A DNA stretch of 64,000 nt from Streptomyces sp. NBC_01142. Lineage in GTDB: Bacteria > Actinomycetota > Actinomycetes > Streptomycetales > Streptomycetaceae. The position numbers and the translations under genes were made by a program. The notes under the pieces were generated by a model. It searched no databases. It was not told where the DNA came from and saw nothing but the letters and a program-made list of their open reading frames with translations. Where the stretch lies: the NCBI RefSeq assembly GCF_026341125.1, contig NZ_JAPEOR010000002.1:1364001-1428000 (forward strand). The letters run 5' to 3'. Positions 1 to 8,795 of the stretch are shown here, piece after piece; the stretch's first letter is position 1, and the number at the start of each line of letters is the position of its first letter.

Positions 1-2055
1 CACGGCGTAGTGCGGCAGGTCCAGTCCGTGCCGGTGCTGGGCCCAGCGGCGCATCAGTACGCCGACGGGGGTACCGGCGCGGGCCAGCGAGACGAGCACG
101 GGGCGCGGGGATCGCTCTGCGAGGACGGTCTCGGTGACGGTGCCGACGGCGCGGGCGATCCGGGCGGCGGAGGTGTCCAGAGCGGCCTTGAACAGCTCCT
201 GGTACTGCGGGCTCGGCTGGTACTCCACGGGCAGCGACTCGGCGTAGTGCGCGCCGCCGCTCTGTATCGCCTCTTCGCGCTCCTCGGTCGGGGCCTCCAG
301 CTCGGCCTCGGACAGGTCCTGGAGCAGCCAGCCGACCTCGTCCGGGGCGTAGGAGGAGAAGGCGGGGCCGCGGAGCGGGTCGGGCAGCATGGGGGCACCT
401 TCGAGTACGGGTACGTACGAGGGGACGACGGCCAGGACGACGTGCGGGGTGTGCCCGGCGAGCTGGGCCAACAGGCCGTCGGGAGCGTGCAGTCGGGGGG
501 TGTCGGCAACTGAGTCGACGACGGCGACGACGGCGTCGAAGCCGGCTCCCGCGACGTTGTAGGCGTACCGCTCGCCGGGGCCGTCGGAGGGCTCGTCGTG
601 GGCGGGGAAGACGAGGCGGCTGCGTATCGCGTAGCCGGGGTCGTCGACGGCGAGGACGGGCGAGCGGGTGGTGGTGGAGTACTGCACGTCGGCGTCGACG
701 ACCTGCTCCAGGGCGGTGCCGAGCCGCAGGGGTGCGTACATCAGCTCCTCGAACCCGAGGACGAGCACGCGGGGGCGGCCACTGCCGCGTCCGGTGCCCG
801 GGGAGACGGCATCGGCCGCGGTCCGGGGGGCCGCGTCGGCCGCGGGCCGGGAGGCGGGGTCCGAGGCGGGTCCGGCAGTGGGCTCCGCCGCGCCCGGTCG
901 CGCCGGCGCAGGCCGGGAGGTCACGTCGGGCCGGGAGGCAGAGCACGCCGCGCTCTGCCGCGCGGGCGCGATCTCGAGCGCCTCGGCGATGCGCGCCGCC
1001 ATGCCCGGGAGCGCGGCCTCCAGCTGCTCGCGATGCCCGGGTGAGAAGCCATGGCGCCCGCCGTCCGGCACACCCGCCGGCCAGCCGAGCTCCACGCGCA
1101 CCGGGGTGCGTCCCGCGGGCCGGCCGTCCGCGTCGGGGGCGTCCGCGCGCACGCGCTCGTCACCGGCCGAGAACGGCACCGGTTCCACCGCGCCGGACCC
1201 CGTCACGCGGTCTGCGGCATCCGCCGCTCGAGAGCCATCATGCGCAGCCACGCCGCCCGGCGCGCCCGCACCCGCGCCCGCACCCGCGCCCGCATCCGCG
1301 CCCGCGTTCGGGAGCGACGTCGCCGACTCGAACTCCGCGACCAGCGCCTGGCCCTTTTCCAGGACGCCCTCGGGCAGCCGCACCGTCCCCGATGCCAGGG
1401 CCACCAGGTCGACCCGGGCGCCGATCTCCTGGGCGAACTCCGTCAGCCTGGCCCTGTCCCGTTCCGACCGCATATCGACCAGGGCCACTATCACGTACCA
1501 CTCGCGCGGGTAGCGCTCGTGCAGGTCCCGGATGGTGTTGAGCACCGTGTTGCCCGTCGAGAACTCGTCGTCCACCAGCACCAGCGGACCCTCGCCCGCC
1601 AGCAGCCCGGCGTCCTCCGGGAGCAGCAGATGCGAGGTGGCGTGCGAGTGGGACTCCTCGAAGCCGCCCGCCCGCGGTACGCCCTCGACCGGGCGGCGCG
1701 TGGAGTGCAGATAGGGCGCCAGGCCCACCCCGTCCGCCACCGAGTGGCCCAGGCCTGTCGCGGTCTCCGCGTAACCGAGCACGACCGCGCGCCGCGCCGC
1801 GTCGTCACCCAGCAGCTCCCGGACACGCTCGCCGAGCCTGTAACCGGCGCCGTAGACCACCGCAGGGCTCTGCGGGACGTGCTTGCCGAGCACGTTCGAC
1901 ACCAGCAGGTGCGCCCGTTTCGGGTTGCGGCGCAGGGCAAGGCCCAGCAGCTCCGGGAGCCTGTCGTCACCGACGAGACCGACTCCGAGCCGCTCGGCGA
2001 CCCACGTCCCTGACCACACCACGTTCGTGTTCTCCCTCTCCGTCGGCTGCTCCAT
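1..2055 (-). CDS. Ter-module phosphoribosyltransferase-TRSP-StiP fusion (partial, runs off left edge)
   Basis: At least 685 codons are present; the C-terminus lies outside the window. The N-terminal third is a phosphoribosyltransferase with the PRPP-binding motif VLVDDEFSTGNT near residues 158-169. A long Ala/Gly/Pro-rich linker (about 250-420) follows. A TRSP domain carries its namesake motif (STTTRSPV, about 455-462). From about residue 570 there is a StiP-type segment (YAPDEVGWLLQDL, then VSLARAGTPVG near 650). In Ter systems these are known from the comparative-genomics literature as the biosynthetic module thought to make a nucleoside-like or PRPP-derived metabolite; the product is unknown. 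The ATG at 2055 overlaps the upstream lyase stop (TGATG), implying translational coupling. The domain fusion and the low-complexity linkers are the unusual points. Confidence 0.85.
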   Translation of the reverse strand, partial: MEQPTERENTNVVWSGTWVAERLGVGLVGDDRLPELLGLALRRNPKRAHLLVSNVLGKHVPQSPAVVYGAGYRLGERVRELLGDDAARRAVVLGYAETATGLGHSVADGVGLAPYLHSTRRPVEGVPRAGGFEESHSHATSHLLLPEDAGLLAGEGPLVLVDDEFSTGNTVLNTIRDLHERYPREWYVIVALVDMRSERDRARLTEFAQEIGARVDLVALASGTVRLPEGVLEKGQALVAEFESATSLPNAGADAGAGAGAGAGAPGGVAAHDGSRAADAADRVTGSGAVEPVPFSAGDERVRADAPDADGRPAGRTPVRVELGWPAGVPDGGRHGFSPGHREQLEAALPGMAARIAEALEIAPARQSAACSASRPDVTSRPAPARPGAAEPTAGPASDPASRPAADAAPRTAADAVSPGTGRGSGRPRVLVLGFEELMYAPLRLGTALEQVVDADVQYSTTTRSPVLAVDDPGYAIRSRLVFPAHDEPSDGPGERYAYNVAGAGFDAVVAVVDSVADTPRLHAPDGLLAQLAGHTPHVVLAVVPSYVPVLEGAPMLPDPLRGPAFSSYAPDEVGWLLQDLSEAELEAPTEEREEAIQSGGAHYAESLPVEYQPSPQYQELFKAALDTSAARIARAVGTVTETVLAERSPRPVLVSLARAGTPVGVLMRRWAQHRHGLDLPHYAV

Positions 2056-3218
2056 CAGCGCGGGAGCCCTGCCGCCAGCAGCTCCACGAAGCCGACGTCT
2101 TCCTTTGCGACACCGAAGACCTCGGCCCGCAGGAGGGTCCGCTCCGCCCAGGCGCGGTGCGGCTTCACCTCATTCATTTTGTTCGTGTACGCCGAGCGCA
2201 GCACGCCGCCGCCGCCCCGCTCGGGCCGCAGGATGTCCTGGGCGTCACTGAACTCCTCGTGACTGACGACCGACAGCGCGTGCACGGGCAGCACATGGGA
2301 GGGGTGGATGCAGGTCTTGCCGAGCAGCCCGTTCGCGCGGTCGAGTTCGATCTCGCGCAGCAGCCCGTCCAGATCGTGTTCAATCAGCGCGGTGCGCAGT
2401 TCCTCGGCCCGCCCCTCGAGGAAGGGGCTGCGCCGCAGCTGTGGCTTGAACATGCGCTCCTGGAGACGGAAGTACTCCCACACCGGTCCGGTGATGGTGA
2501 AGCCCGTTCCGTCGGAGCGGCCGAGCACATTGACCACGTCCGCGATGACTCCGGCGACGATCCGTACGTCGTACGCCGTCATGTCGGGCGATCTGCGCAG
2601 CCCGTACGCCGAACAGAAATCGGTCACGCCGAGGCGCAGCGCGAGTACCCGCTCGCGGTACTTGTCGACGGTGCGGGCGATCCCGGTGAGGACTTCGGTC
2701 CTGGTCTCCAGGTGCAGCAGCTCGGGCGACTCGAGGACGGGCATGGCGAAGAGCCGCCGCCCGCTCTCGGTCTCCGCTGCCGCCAGGGCCTCCAGGAAGG
2801 GGACGCCGCGCTCCTCGGTGAACTTCGGGAGTACGAATCCGGACAGCAGCCGTCCCGCAGGTCCCAGCCGCCTCACCAGGTCCGGGATCTGCGCCGGTTC
2901 GCGGACCCGGACGAACAGCAGCGGCGACTCGCTGCCCAAGGCGTCGAGCTGGGAGAACTGCCGGACGAGATTGTCCTCGGCGTCCTCCACGTCCGCGTCG
3001 TCGATGGAGTCCTCGAGGCACAGCACCATCGAGACAACCCCGCGCCCCGCCTGCTTGATCACGTCATCGGCGAGTTTCGGCCGGGTGGCAGGACTGTAGA
3101 GCGTGGCACCCAGAGCGGCTGCGAGTGTGCGCGCCGGGGAGTCCGCACCGAAGTCGCACGGCTCCTGATGGAACAGCCCTGCCTGAGCAGCGGGCGGGAT
3201 TTGCCCGAAATGACGCAT
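2055..3218 (-). CDS. HpcH/HpaI-type TIM-barrel C-C lyase of the Ter module
   Basis: The 387-aa protein resembles the citrate-lyase-beta/HpcH fold subfamily linked to Ter gene clusters (C-C_Bond_Lyase). Visible family hallmarks are the acidic metal-site strand VLCLEDSIDD near residues 75-84, the arginine strand LLFVRVREP, and the strand GFVLPKF. It probably cleaves or forms a C-C bond on a small acid or CoA-like substrate, but the substrate cannot be read from sequence. I chose the ATG at 3218 because GGGGGA lies about 8 nt upstream; the frame stays open further upstream but that stretch does not look coding. It is the first gene of a leftward operon with the phosphoribosyltransferase fusion, and is divergent from a TerD gene. 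Confidence 0.85.
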   Translation of the reverse strand: MRHFGQIPPAAQAGLFHQEPCDFGADSPARTLAAALGATLYSPATRPKLADDVIKQAGRGVVSMVLCLEDSIDDADVEDAEDNLVRQFSQLDALGSESPLLFVRVREPAQIPDLVRRLGPAGRLLSGFVLPKFTEERGVPFLEALAAAETESGRRLFAMPVLESPELLHLETRTEVLTGIARTVDKYRERVLALRLGVTDFCSAYGLRRSPDMTAYDVRIVAGVIADVVNVLGRSDGTGFTITGPVWEYFRLQERMFKPQLRRSPFLEGRAEELRTALIEHDLDGLLREIELDRANGLLGKTCIHPSHVLPVHALSVVSHEEFSDAQDILRPERGGGGVLRSAYTNKMNEVKPHRAWAERTLLRAEVFGVAKEDVGFVELLAAGLPR

Positions 3219-3263
3219 ATATATCCCCCGTACTGCCTGAGTGGCCCTGTCGACAAGTGGCCG

Positions 3264-3290
3264 GTAATAGTACGTAAGCACAGGTGTCAA
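3264..3290 (-). promoter_or_regulatory. candidate promoter of the Ter lyase operon
   Basis: On the minus strand a perfect TTGACA (3290-3285) is followed after 15 nt by TATTAC (3269-3264). The lyase start would then have a leader of about 40 nt. The spacer is short for a housekeeping promoter, so this is only a candidate. Confidence 0.35.
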
Positions 3291-3420
3291 GAATTCCCCA
3301 AGTACATGAAATTCAGGTAACCCATCTGCTTCCCACCTATGACTTCGGTGTATGGAGAAACGGCGGGACCGGGCCGGGAAACGGGCCCCGCGTTGTCCGG
3401 GCGGGACCGGGGAAGGCAGG

Positions 3421-4254
3421 ATGGCGGACATGACGCACGCGATGCTGAAGGGCTCGAACGTCCCTCTCGATGCCATGGCCGTACGGGCCGTGCTGCGGTG
3501 GACCCCGGGCTCCGGGGTCCCCGATGTGGACGCCTCCGCCCTGCTGCTCGGCCCCGACGGCCGTGTGCGCTCCGACGAGGACTTTGTCTTCTACAACCAG
3601 CCGCGCCATCCCTCGGGCCTGGTGCGCCGGCTGCCCAAGAAGCGGGTGGCCGAGCATCTGACGGACACCGTCGAGACGGACCTGGCGGCGCTGGACCCCT
3701 CGGTCGACCAGGTGGTGCTCGCTGCCTCCTCGGACGGCGACACCTTCCGGCACGTACGTGACCTGCGGATACTTCTCTACGACGCCGCAGCGTCGGCCGA
3801 CAGCGAGCCGCTGGCCGTCTTCGATGTGAAGCCGGAGACCGGCGAGGAGACGGCGATCATCTGCGGTGAGCTCTACCGGCGCGGGGACGGCTGGAAGTTC
3901 CGCGCGGTGGCCCAGGGCTATCCGACCGGCCTGGTCGGCCTGGCCACGGCGTTCGGCATCTCGGTGGACGAGGCCGAGGCGGCAGCCGAGCCGTCCTCCG
4001 GCCAGCCCGAGCCCCAGCCCCTGCCGCAGCCCGAACTGCAGCCCGCGCCCCCGGCGTCCCCGCCCGCGTACGGCTACCCGCAGCCGGGCAGCGCGCAGCC
4101 CGCCTACGGCTACCCACAGCCCGCGCCTGCCCCGCCGGCCGCACCCCCGGCGCAGCCCGCCTACGGCTACCCCCAGCCGGCCGCCGCGGCCGCCGGCGCT
4201 GTTGACCCGAACTTCCGGCTGCCGCCGATGGGCCCCCAGTTCGTGCGTCCCTGA
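3421..4254 (+). CDS. TerD-family protein with Tyr/Pro/Gln-rich repeat tail
   Basis: The protein has 277 aa. Residues 1-185 form a TerD domain: LKGSNVPL opening, VDASALLL strand, DFVFYNQP, then [10 protein letters not shown] and [10 protein letters not shown] near the end of the domain. The acidic calcium loop seen in the two TerD paralogues downstream is degenerate here: the D-N-L-T-G-E stretch is replaced by a Lys/Arg-rich segment, so calcium binding is doubtful. Residues about 190-277 are disordered and rich in Pro, Gln, Ala and Tyr, with AYGYPQP three times, then a conserved-looking end ([16 protein letters not shown]). The ATG at 3421 has GGGAAGG 5-7 nt upstream; the ATG at 3430 is an alternative. 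It is divergent from the lyase operon and convergent with the TerA-like gene. The tail suggests a scaffold or condensate-prone role (inference). Confidence 0.85.
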   Translation: MADMTHAMLKGSNVPLDAMAVRAVLRWTPGSGVPDVDASALLLGPDGRVRSDEDFVFYNQPRHPSGLVRRLPKKRVAEHLTDTVETDLAALDPSVDQVVLAASSDGDTFRHVRDLRILLYDAAASADSEPLAVFDVKPETGEETAIICGELYRRGDGWKFRAVAQGYPTGLVGLATAFGISVDEAEAAAEPSSGQPEPQPLPQPELQPAPPASPPAYGYPQPGSAQPAYGYPQPAPAPPAAPPAQPAYGYPQPAAAAAGAVDPNFRLPPMGPQFVRP

Positions 4255-4277
4255 CACGACGTGCGTCCCTGACAGCA
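4242..4277 (+). repeat. 18-bp tandem duplication across the terD stop codon
   Basis: Two 18-bp units (4242-4259 and 4260-4277) share their first 15 bases. The first unit contains the terD TGA stop (4252-4254), and the second repeats it in noncoding DNA before the convergent TerA-like gene. Confidence 0.8.
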
Positions 4278-4288
4278 CGCGAGCCCGC

Positions 4289-5026
4289 TCAGACGCGGTT
4301 CTTGTAGCCGCGCCCCCACTGCAGGCCCCAGCCGTACAGACGGTCCAGCTCCGCCTGGAAGCCGTAGACGAACTTCACCTCGCGGCGCACGATCAGCTCA
4401 CCCTTCACGTTCTCCATGGAGAACACCGCGCAGGACCGGGCCTGCGGTGCGCGTTCGTCGAGCTCGATCTCGACCCGCGGGCCGTTGCTCGGGTAGAGCG
4501 TCACATGCGCGTGCGTACGGTCGAAGGCAGGCGTCTGGTCGTAGATGTAGGCGAAGAACAGCAGCCGCTTGATCGACTCCCGGTGGTCGAGGTTGACGTA
4601 GATCGTCTCGCCCGACGGCGAGCCGAACCGGTCGTCGCCGCTGAGCTTCACATAGGGCGCCTCATTGATGGAGCCGAAGAAACCGCCCAATGGCTGCACC
4701 ACGCCCTTGCTGCCGTCCGTCAGCTCGTACAGACAGCCGAGGTCGAGGTCCACATTGACCACACCCTGGGTGTGCGCCTGGACCACATCGGGCTGGAAGA
4801 GCTTCAGGGGGTTCCGCAGCAGCCGGCCGCTCTGCTTCGACCTGCCCTCGATGTCGGAGGTGCGCATCCGCCAGGAGAGGTTGACGCGCAGATTGCCGGT
4901 GGCCGCGCCCTGCTTGGTGAGCGAGACCGACGGGTGCCGTTTCGTCAGCTCGATGGAGTTGGTCGCAGCACTGCCCGAGTCGAACTGCGCCGCCCTTCCC
5001 CGCCACAGACTGTCCCAGAAGGCCAT
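4289..5026 (-). CDS. TerA-like tellurium-resistance protein
   Basis: The 245-aa soluble protein belongs to the TerD superfamily, closest to TerA-type members. After a variable N-terminus (WDSLWRGRAAQF) comes the strand pattern SIELTKRHPSVSLTK, then VNVDLDLGCLYEL, a glycine-rich stretch GVVQPLGGFFGSI and SGDDRFGSPSGETI. The last contains acidic residues that could bind calcium. It ends with the FVYGFQAELDRLYGWGLQW block. TerA/TerD proteins are thought to act at the inner face of the membrane with TerC. Only 34 nt separate its stop from the convergent terD gene. The ATG at 5026 is preceded by the purine-rich AGCAGGGGTGGGGC. Confidence 0.8.
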   Translation of the reverse strand: MAFWDSLWRGRAAQFDSGSAATNSIELTKRHPSVSLTKQGAATGNLRVNLSWRMRTSDIEGRSKQSGRLLRNPLKLFQPDVVQAHTQGVVNVDLDLGCLYELTDGSKGVVQPLGGFFGSINEAPYVKLSGDDRFGSPSGETIYVNLDHRESIKRLLFFAYIYDQTPAFDRTHAHVTLYPSNGPRVEIELDERAPQARSCAVFSMENVKGELIVRREVKFVYGFQAELDRLYGWGLQWGRGYKNRV

Positions 5027-5149
5027 GCCCCACCCCTGCTGTATCGATGAACCCCGCGGACCCCACTAACCCCACAAACCCCGCGGGGCGGCTCCGAGGC
5101 CTGTACCTCGAAGCCGCCCCGCTCAGAGCGTTCCTCAATCGCGGCCGGG

Positions 5150-6277
5150 TCACACCCCGGGAGGAGCTTCCTGTGGATCGATCCCCTGCTCCGCGAGCGC
5201 CTTGTTGCGCCGCAACGAGGACCAGAAGGACGCGGCAATCAGCACCACACCGACCAGGCCGGTGATGAACTCGCTGATCTGGTACTGGATGGTGACCAGG
5301 AGGATCACCGCGAGCGCGCCGATCGCATAGTGCGCGCCGTGCTCGAGGTAGACGTAGTCGTCCAGGGTGCCCTGGCGGACCAGGTAGACCGTGAGCGAAC
5401 GGACGTACATCGCGCCGATACCGAGGCCGAGTGCCATCAGCACGATGTCGTTGGTGATGGCGAAGGCACCGATGACGCCGTCGAAGGAGAACGACGCGTC
5501 CAGGACCTCGAGGTAGAGGAACATGAAGAACGCTGCCTTGCCGGCCAGCTGGACTGCGGAAACCTTCTTGCCGCTCCGCTTGGCCTCTTCCTCCAGCTCG
5601 TGTTCGTGCTCCTCCTCTTCCTCGATCTTGTTCTCGAAGTAGCCGGAGAGGCCGCCGACGATCAGGTACGTGATCAGACCCGCGACGCCGGAGAGCAGCA
5701 CCGTCGCCGACTTGTCCGCATGCCCGGCGTGCTGGTGGGCCTGGGTCGCGACGGTCATGGCGCTGACCATCAGCACGATCAGCGCGATGCAGACCGAGAG
5801 CATGTCGATCTTGCCCAGCTTCGCGAGCGGCCGCTCCAGCCAGGCGAGCCACTTGATGTCACGGTCCTCGAAAATGAAGTCGAGGAAGATCATGAGCAGG
5901 AACATGCCACCGAACGCGGCGATCGACGGGTGAGCGTCGGTGACCAGCTGCTCGTAACGCTCCGCGTCGTTGAATGCCAGGTCGACCGCCTCGATGGGGC
6001 CGATCTTGGCGCTGATCGCGACGATCACGACGGGGAAGACCAGGCGCATACCGAACACGGCGATGAGCACGCCGATCGTGAGGAAGATCTTCTGCCAGAA
6101 GGCATTCATCTTCTTCAGGATTCCGGCGTTGACGACCGCGTTGTCGAAGGACAGCGAAATCTCGAGGACGGACAGGATCGCGACGACCCCGAACCCGGTC
6201 CACCCTCCGTAGAAGACCGCTGCGACCAGGCCGAGCGCGGTGACCGCGAACGACCAGCCGAAGGTTTTCAGAACCAC
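5150..6277 (-). CDS. TerC-superfamily (DUF475) integral membrane protein
   Basis: The 375-aa polytopic protein has about nine hydrophobic segments. The duplicated TerC signature is visible: LEISLSFDNAVV near residues 38-49, and DASFSFDGVIGAF near 255-267, with Asp residues inside the membrane as in metal-handling TerC proteins. A strongly acidic His-containing cytoplasmic loop (EEEEEHEHELEEEA, about 205-220) could bind metal. TerC proteins are membrane anchors for TerD complexes, and several TerC-family members load manganese into exported enzymes; either role would fit. The start is taken as GTG at 6277; the upstream Shine-Dalgarno sequence is weak, so the exact start is uncertain. It is transcribed in the same direction as the two terD genes upstream of it. 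Confidence 0.88.
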   Translation of the reverse strand: MVLKTFGWSFAVTALGLVAAVFYGGWTGFGVVAILSVLEISLSFDNAVVNAGILKKMNAFWQKIFLTIGVLIAVFGMRLVFPVVIVAISAKIGPIEAVDLAFNDAERYEQLVTDAHPSIAAFGGMFLLMIFLDFIFEDRDIKWLAWLERPLAKLGKIDMLSVCIALIVLMVSAMTVATQAHQHAGHADKSATVLLSGVAGLITYLIVGGLSGYFENKIEEEEEHEHELEEEAKRSGKKVSAVQLAGKAAFFMFLYLEVLDASFSFDGVIGAFAITNDIVLMALGLGIGAMYVRSLTVYLVRQGTLDDYVYLEHGAHYAIGALAVILLVTIQYQISEFITGLVGVVLIAASFWSSLRRNKALAEQGIDPQEAPPGV

Positions 6278-6346
6278 TGGTACCCAATCGTGTAAGTACG
6301 GGTCGCCCGCGCACCAAGTACGGGTTTCCCCACTTTGCGCGCGGCT

Positions 6347-6922
6347 TTACGAAACGTTGACCCCGAAGTCTAGAGCGATGCCTCTCAGCCCTGACGCGTA
6401 CCCCTGCCCGACGGCACGGAACTTCCACTCGCCGCCGTACCGGTAGAGCTCCCCGAAGATCATTGCGGTCTCGGTGGAAGCGTCCTCACTGAGGTCGTAC
6501 CGCGCGAGTTCCTGACCGTCCGCCTGATTGACCACGCGAATGAAGGCATTGCTGACCTGGCCGAACGTCTGGCCACGATTGTCGGCCTCATGGATCGAGA
6601 CCGGAAAGATGATCTTGTCGACATGGGCCGGCACCTGGGGGAGGTCCACCAGCAGCGACTCGTCGTCACCGTCACCCTCACCCGTGAGGTTGTCACCGGT
6701 GTGCTCGACCGAGCCGTCGGGGCTCTTGAGATTGTTGTAGAAGACGAACCACTCGTCGCCCAGCACCCGGCCGGACTGGCAGAGCAACGCACTGGCGTCG
6801 AGGTCGAAGGCGGCTCCGGTGGTGGAGCGCGCGTCCCAGCCGAGCCCTACCAGCACCTGCGTGAGGTTCGGTGCGGCCTTGGAGAGGGAGACATTGCCTC
6901 CCTTGGCGAGCGTGACGCCCAT
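6347..6922 (-). CDS. terD: TerD-family calcium-binding protein (copy 1)
   Basis: The 191-aa protein is a near-twin of the next gene. It shows the full TerD signature: [15 protein letters not shown] start, FDLDASALL (about 39-47) and the acidic loop [15 protein letters not shown] (about 75-89). In studied TerD proteins these segments bind two calcium ions. [20 protein letters not shown] follows near the C-terminus. GGGGAGGA lies 9 nt before the ATG at 6922. The pair probably arose by tandem duplication and forms the soluble part of the stress complex with TerC and TerA. Confidence 0.93.
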   Translation of the reverse strand: MGVTLAKGGNVSLSKAAPNLTQVLVGLGWDARSTTGAAFDLDASALLCQSGRVLGDEWFVFYNNLKSPDGSVEHTGDNLTGEGDGDDESLLVDLPQVPAHVDKIIFPVSIHEADNRGQTFGQVSNAFIRVVNQADGQELARYDLSEDASTETAMIFGELYRYGGEWKFRAVGQGYASGLRGIALDFGVNVS

Positions 6923-7014
6923 GATGGTGAGTCCTCCCCTAGGTTCTGCGGCGGTCGAGGCACGTCCGGCGCCGCACGGACGTGTGCGGCGCCGGAGGCG
7001 GAGATGCTGCCGGC

Positions 7015-7590
7015 TCAGACGTTCACACCGAAGTCCTGCGCGATGCCGCGCAGGCCGGACGCGTACCCCTGGCCGATGGCGCGGAACTTCCACTCCGCGC
7101 CGTTGCGGTACAGCTCGCCGAAGACCATCGCGGTCTCGGTGGAGGCGTCCTCACTGAGGTCGTACCGCGCGAGCTCGTTGTTGTCGGCCTGGTTGACGAC
7201 GCGGATGAAGGCGTTGCGCACCTGGCCGAAGGACTGCTGGCGGCTCTCTGCCTCGTAGATGGAGACCGGGAACACGATCTTGTCGACCTCGGCGGGCACG
7301 CCCGCCAGGTTCACCTTGATCTGCTCGTCGTCGCCCTCGCCCTCACCCGTGAGGTTGTCACCGGTGTGCTCGACCGAGCCGTCGGGGCTCCTGAGGTTGT
7401 TGAAGAAGACGAAGTTGCCGTCGTTGGCGACCTTGCCCTCGGCGTTGGTCAGCAGGGCGCTGGCGTCGAGGTCGAAGTCATTGCCGGTGGTGGTCCGGAC
7501 GTCCCAGCCCAGACCGACGGTGACCGCGGTCAGGTTCGGTGCGGCCTTGGTCAGCGAGACGTTGCCGCCCTTGCTGAGGCTGACTCCCAC
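7015..7590 (-). CDS. terD: TerD-family calcium-binding protein (copy 2)
   Basis: This 191-aa TerD has the same length as its downstream copy. Motifs are [23 protein letters not shown] and [15 protein letters not shown], ending [14 protein letters not shown]. The start is a GTG at 7590 with GGAGGGA 3-4 nt upstream; the frame stays open to an ATG at 7638, but homologue length and the Shine-Dalgarno position favour the GTG. It is the promoter-proximal gene of the leftward terD-terD-terC run. About 92 nt separate it from copy 1, enough for a separate promoter, though none is obvious. Confidence 0.93.
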   Translation of the reverse strand: MGVSLSKGGNVSLTKAAPNLTAVTVGLGWDVRTTTGNDFDLDASALLTNAEGKVANDGNFVFFNNLRSPDGSVEHTGDNLTGEGEGDDEQIKVNLAGVPAEVDKIVFPVSIYEAESRQQSFGQVRNAFIRVVNQADNNELARYDLSEDASTETAMVFGELYRNGAEWKFRAIGQGYASGLRGIAQDFGVNV

Positions 7591-7704
7591 GAGTCCCTCC
7601 TTGGTTGTCAGGGGCAGCGCCCCCGTCGTGCGTTGCATCGGATCAACGACTGGATCCTAGTGACCGGTTCCCGCGCAAAACAGGCCTTTGCGCATCGGCC
7701 GGCC

Positions 7705-7795
7705 CGGCCCGGGAGAATCCGGCCCGCCAGAATCGGCCCAGCAGATCGGGCCGGGAGAACGGCCCGGGAGAATCGGGCCGGGAGAATCAGAGGGT
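7705..7795. repeat. short direct repeats (ggcccgggagaat type) beside the peroxiredoxin stop
   Basis: A degenerate unit reading roughly cgggccgggagaat occurs about five times in 90 bp downstream of the peroxiredoxin gene and touches its stop codon (7787-7789). No gene or terminator stem is evident in it. Confidence 0.65.
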
Positions 7796-8245
7796 GCCGA
7801 GTGCCTTGACGTACTCGTTCAGGTCGCGGGCATCGGGCAGGGCGTTGACGACGGTCCAGCGGACCACGCCCTCCTTGTCGATGATGAAGGTGCCGCGCAC
7901 GGCGCAGCCCTTCTCCTCGTCGAAGACGCCGTACGCGCGCGAGGCCTCGCCGTGCGGCCAGAAGTCCGACAGCAGCGGGTACTCCAGGCCCTCCTGCTCG
8001 GCGAAGACGCGCAGGGTGTGGATCGAGTCGTTGGAGACGGCGAGCAGCTGGGTGTCGTCGTTGACGAACGTCGGCAGCTCGTCACGGAGCGCGCAGAGCT
8101 CGCCCGTGCACACCCCGGTGAAGGCGAAGGGATAGAAGAGGAGCACCACATTCTTCTCGCCGCGGAACTCGGAGAGCGTCACGGTGCGGCCGTGGTTGTC
8201 CTTCAGCTCGAAGTCCGGGGCCTTGGTGCCGACCTCGATCGCCAT
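7787..8245 (-). CDS. peroxiredoxin (AhpE/BCP-like, CxxxxC)
   Basis: The 152-aa thioredoxin-fold peroxidase reduces hydroperoxides via a peroxidatic cysteine. The active site FTGVCTGELC has Cys46 (peroxidatic) and Cys51. That CxxxxC spacing is the BCP/PrxQ type, whereas mycobacterial AhpE has only the first cysteine. A third cysteine sits in EEKGCAVRG (about 116). I start at ATG 8245, which has GAAGGGA 8-9 nt upstream, rather than the ATG at 8254 that overlaps the Shine-Dalgarno. Its proximity to the Ter genes fits an oxidative/metal stress island. Its promoter region is squeezed against a strong hairpin at 8287-8336. Confidence 0.92.
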   Translation of the reverse strand: MAIEVGTKAPDFELKDNHGRTVTLSEFRGEKNVVLLFYPFAFTGVCTGELCALRDELPTFVNDDTQLLAVSNDSIHTLRVFAEQEGLEYPLLSDFWPHGEASRAYGVFDEEKGCAVRGTFIIDKEGVVRWTVVNALPDARDLNEYVKALGTL

Positions 8246-8286
8246 GACATGCATCCCTTCGGTAGGCCGATCCAGTGATCCCTACC

Positions 8287-8336
8287 CTACGCAGATGGCC
8301 CCCGCCGACTGACGTCGGCGGGGGCCATCTGCGTAG
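8287..8336. terminator. perfect 23-bp hairpin between DUF3052 and peroxiredoxin genes
   Basis: A 23-bp stem without mismatch (8287-8309 with 8314-8336) encloses a TGAC loop. It begins 22 nt after the DUF3052 stop (minus strand) and should terminate that transcript. It lies only 42 nt upstream of the peroxiredoxin start on the same strand, so it could also act on peroxiredoxin expression. Confidence 0.85.
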
Positions 8337-8357
8337 GTGGACATGCTGTGCTGCGGC

Positions 8358-8795
8358 TCAGCGCTTGGACTTCGCCGCCTTGGGAGTCACCAGCCTGCTG
8401 CCGGTCCAGTCCTTACCGGCGTTGATGCTCTTGGTCTGGGAGAGTCCCGCGGTCTGTGCGGCCTCATTGATGTCGCTGGGCTCGACATACCCGTCACGGC
8501 CGGTCTTGGGCGTCAACAGCCAGACGGCTCCACCTTCGTCGATCAGACCGATGGCGTCCACCAGTGCGTCCGTAAGGTCGCCGTCCTCGTCCCGGAACCA
8601 CAGCAACACGACGTCTGCGACGTCGTCGTAGTCCTCGTCGACGATTTCCTGGCCCGTCACGGCCTCGATGCCCTCACGGAGCTCCTGCTCGACGTCATCG
8701 TCGTAGCCGATCTCCTGGACCACCTGTCCGGGCTCGAACCCCAGCCTTGCGGCTGGGTTGGTCCGCTCCTCCGCGTGGTCCGCGGTCGCGCTCAC
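8358..8795 (-). CDS. DUF3052 family protein
   Basis: The 145-aa acidic actinobacterial protein has unknown function. The core reads ARLGFEPGQVVQEIGYDDDV, then DEDYDDVADVVLLWFRDEDGDL, GLIDEGGAVWLLTPK and a basic tail ending AKSKR. The domain is thought to be a small-molecule- or methyltransferase-like fold of unknown activity; nothing catalytic is visible. The GTG at 8795 is supported by AGGAGG 6 nt upstream. It is divergent from aceE across a 475-nt gap, the order seen in other Streptomyces. Confidence 0.88.
   Translation of the reverse strand: MSATADHAEERTNPAARLGFEPGQVVQEIGYDDDVEQELREGIEAVTGQEIVDEDYDDVADVVLLWFRDEDGDLTDALVDAIGLIDEGGAVWLLTPKTGRDGYVEPSDINEAAQTAGLSQTKSINAGKDWTGSRLVTPKAAKSKR

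Noticed and set aside
6347..7015. The two terD copies as a misassembled duplication
   Set aside because: They differ throughout (for example GDGDDE versus GEGDDE and FVFYNN versus FVFFNN), so they are true diverged paralogues.
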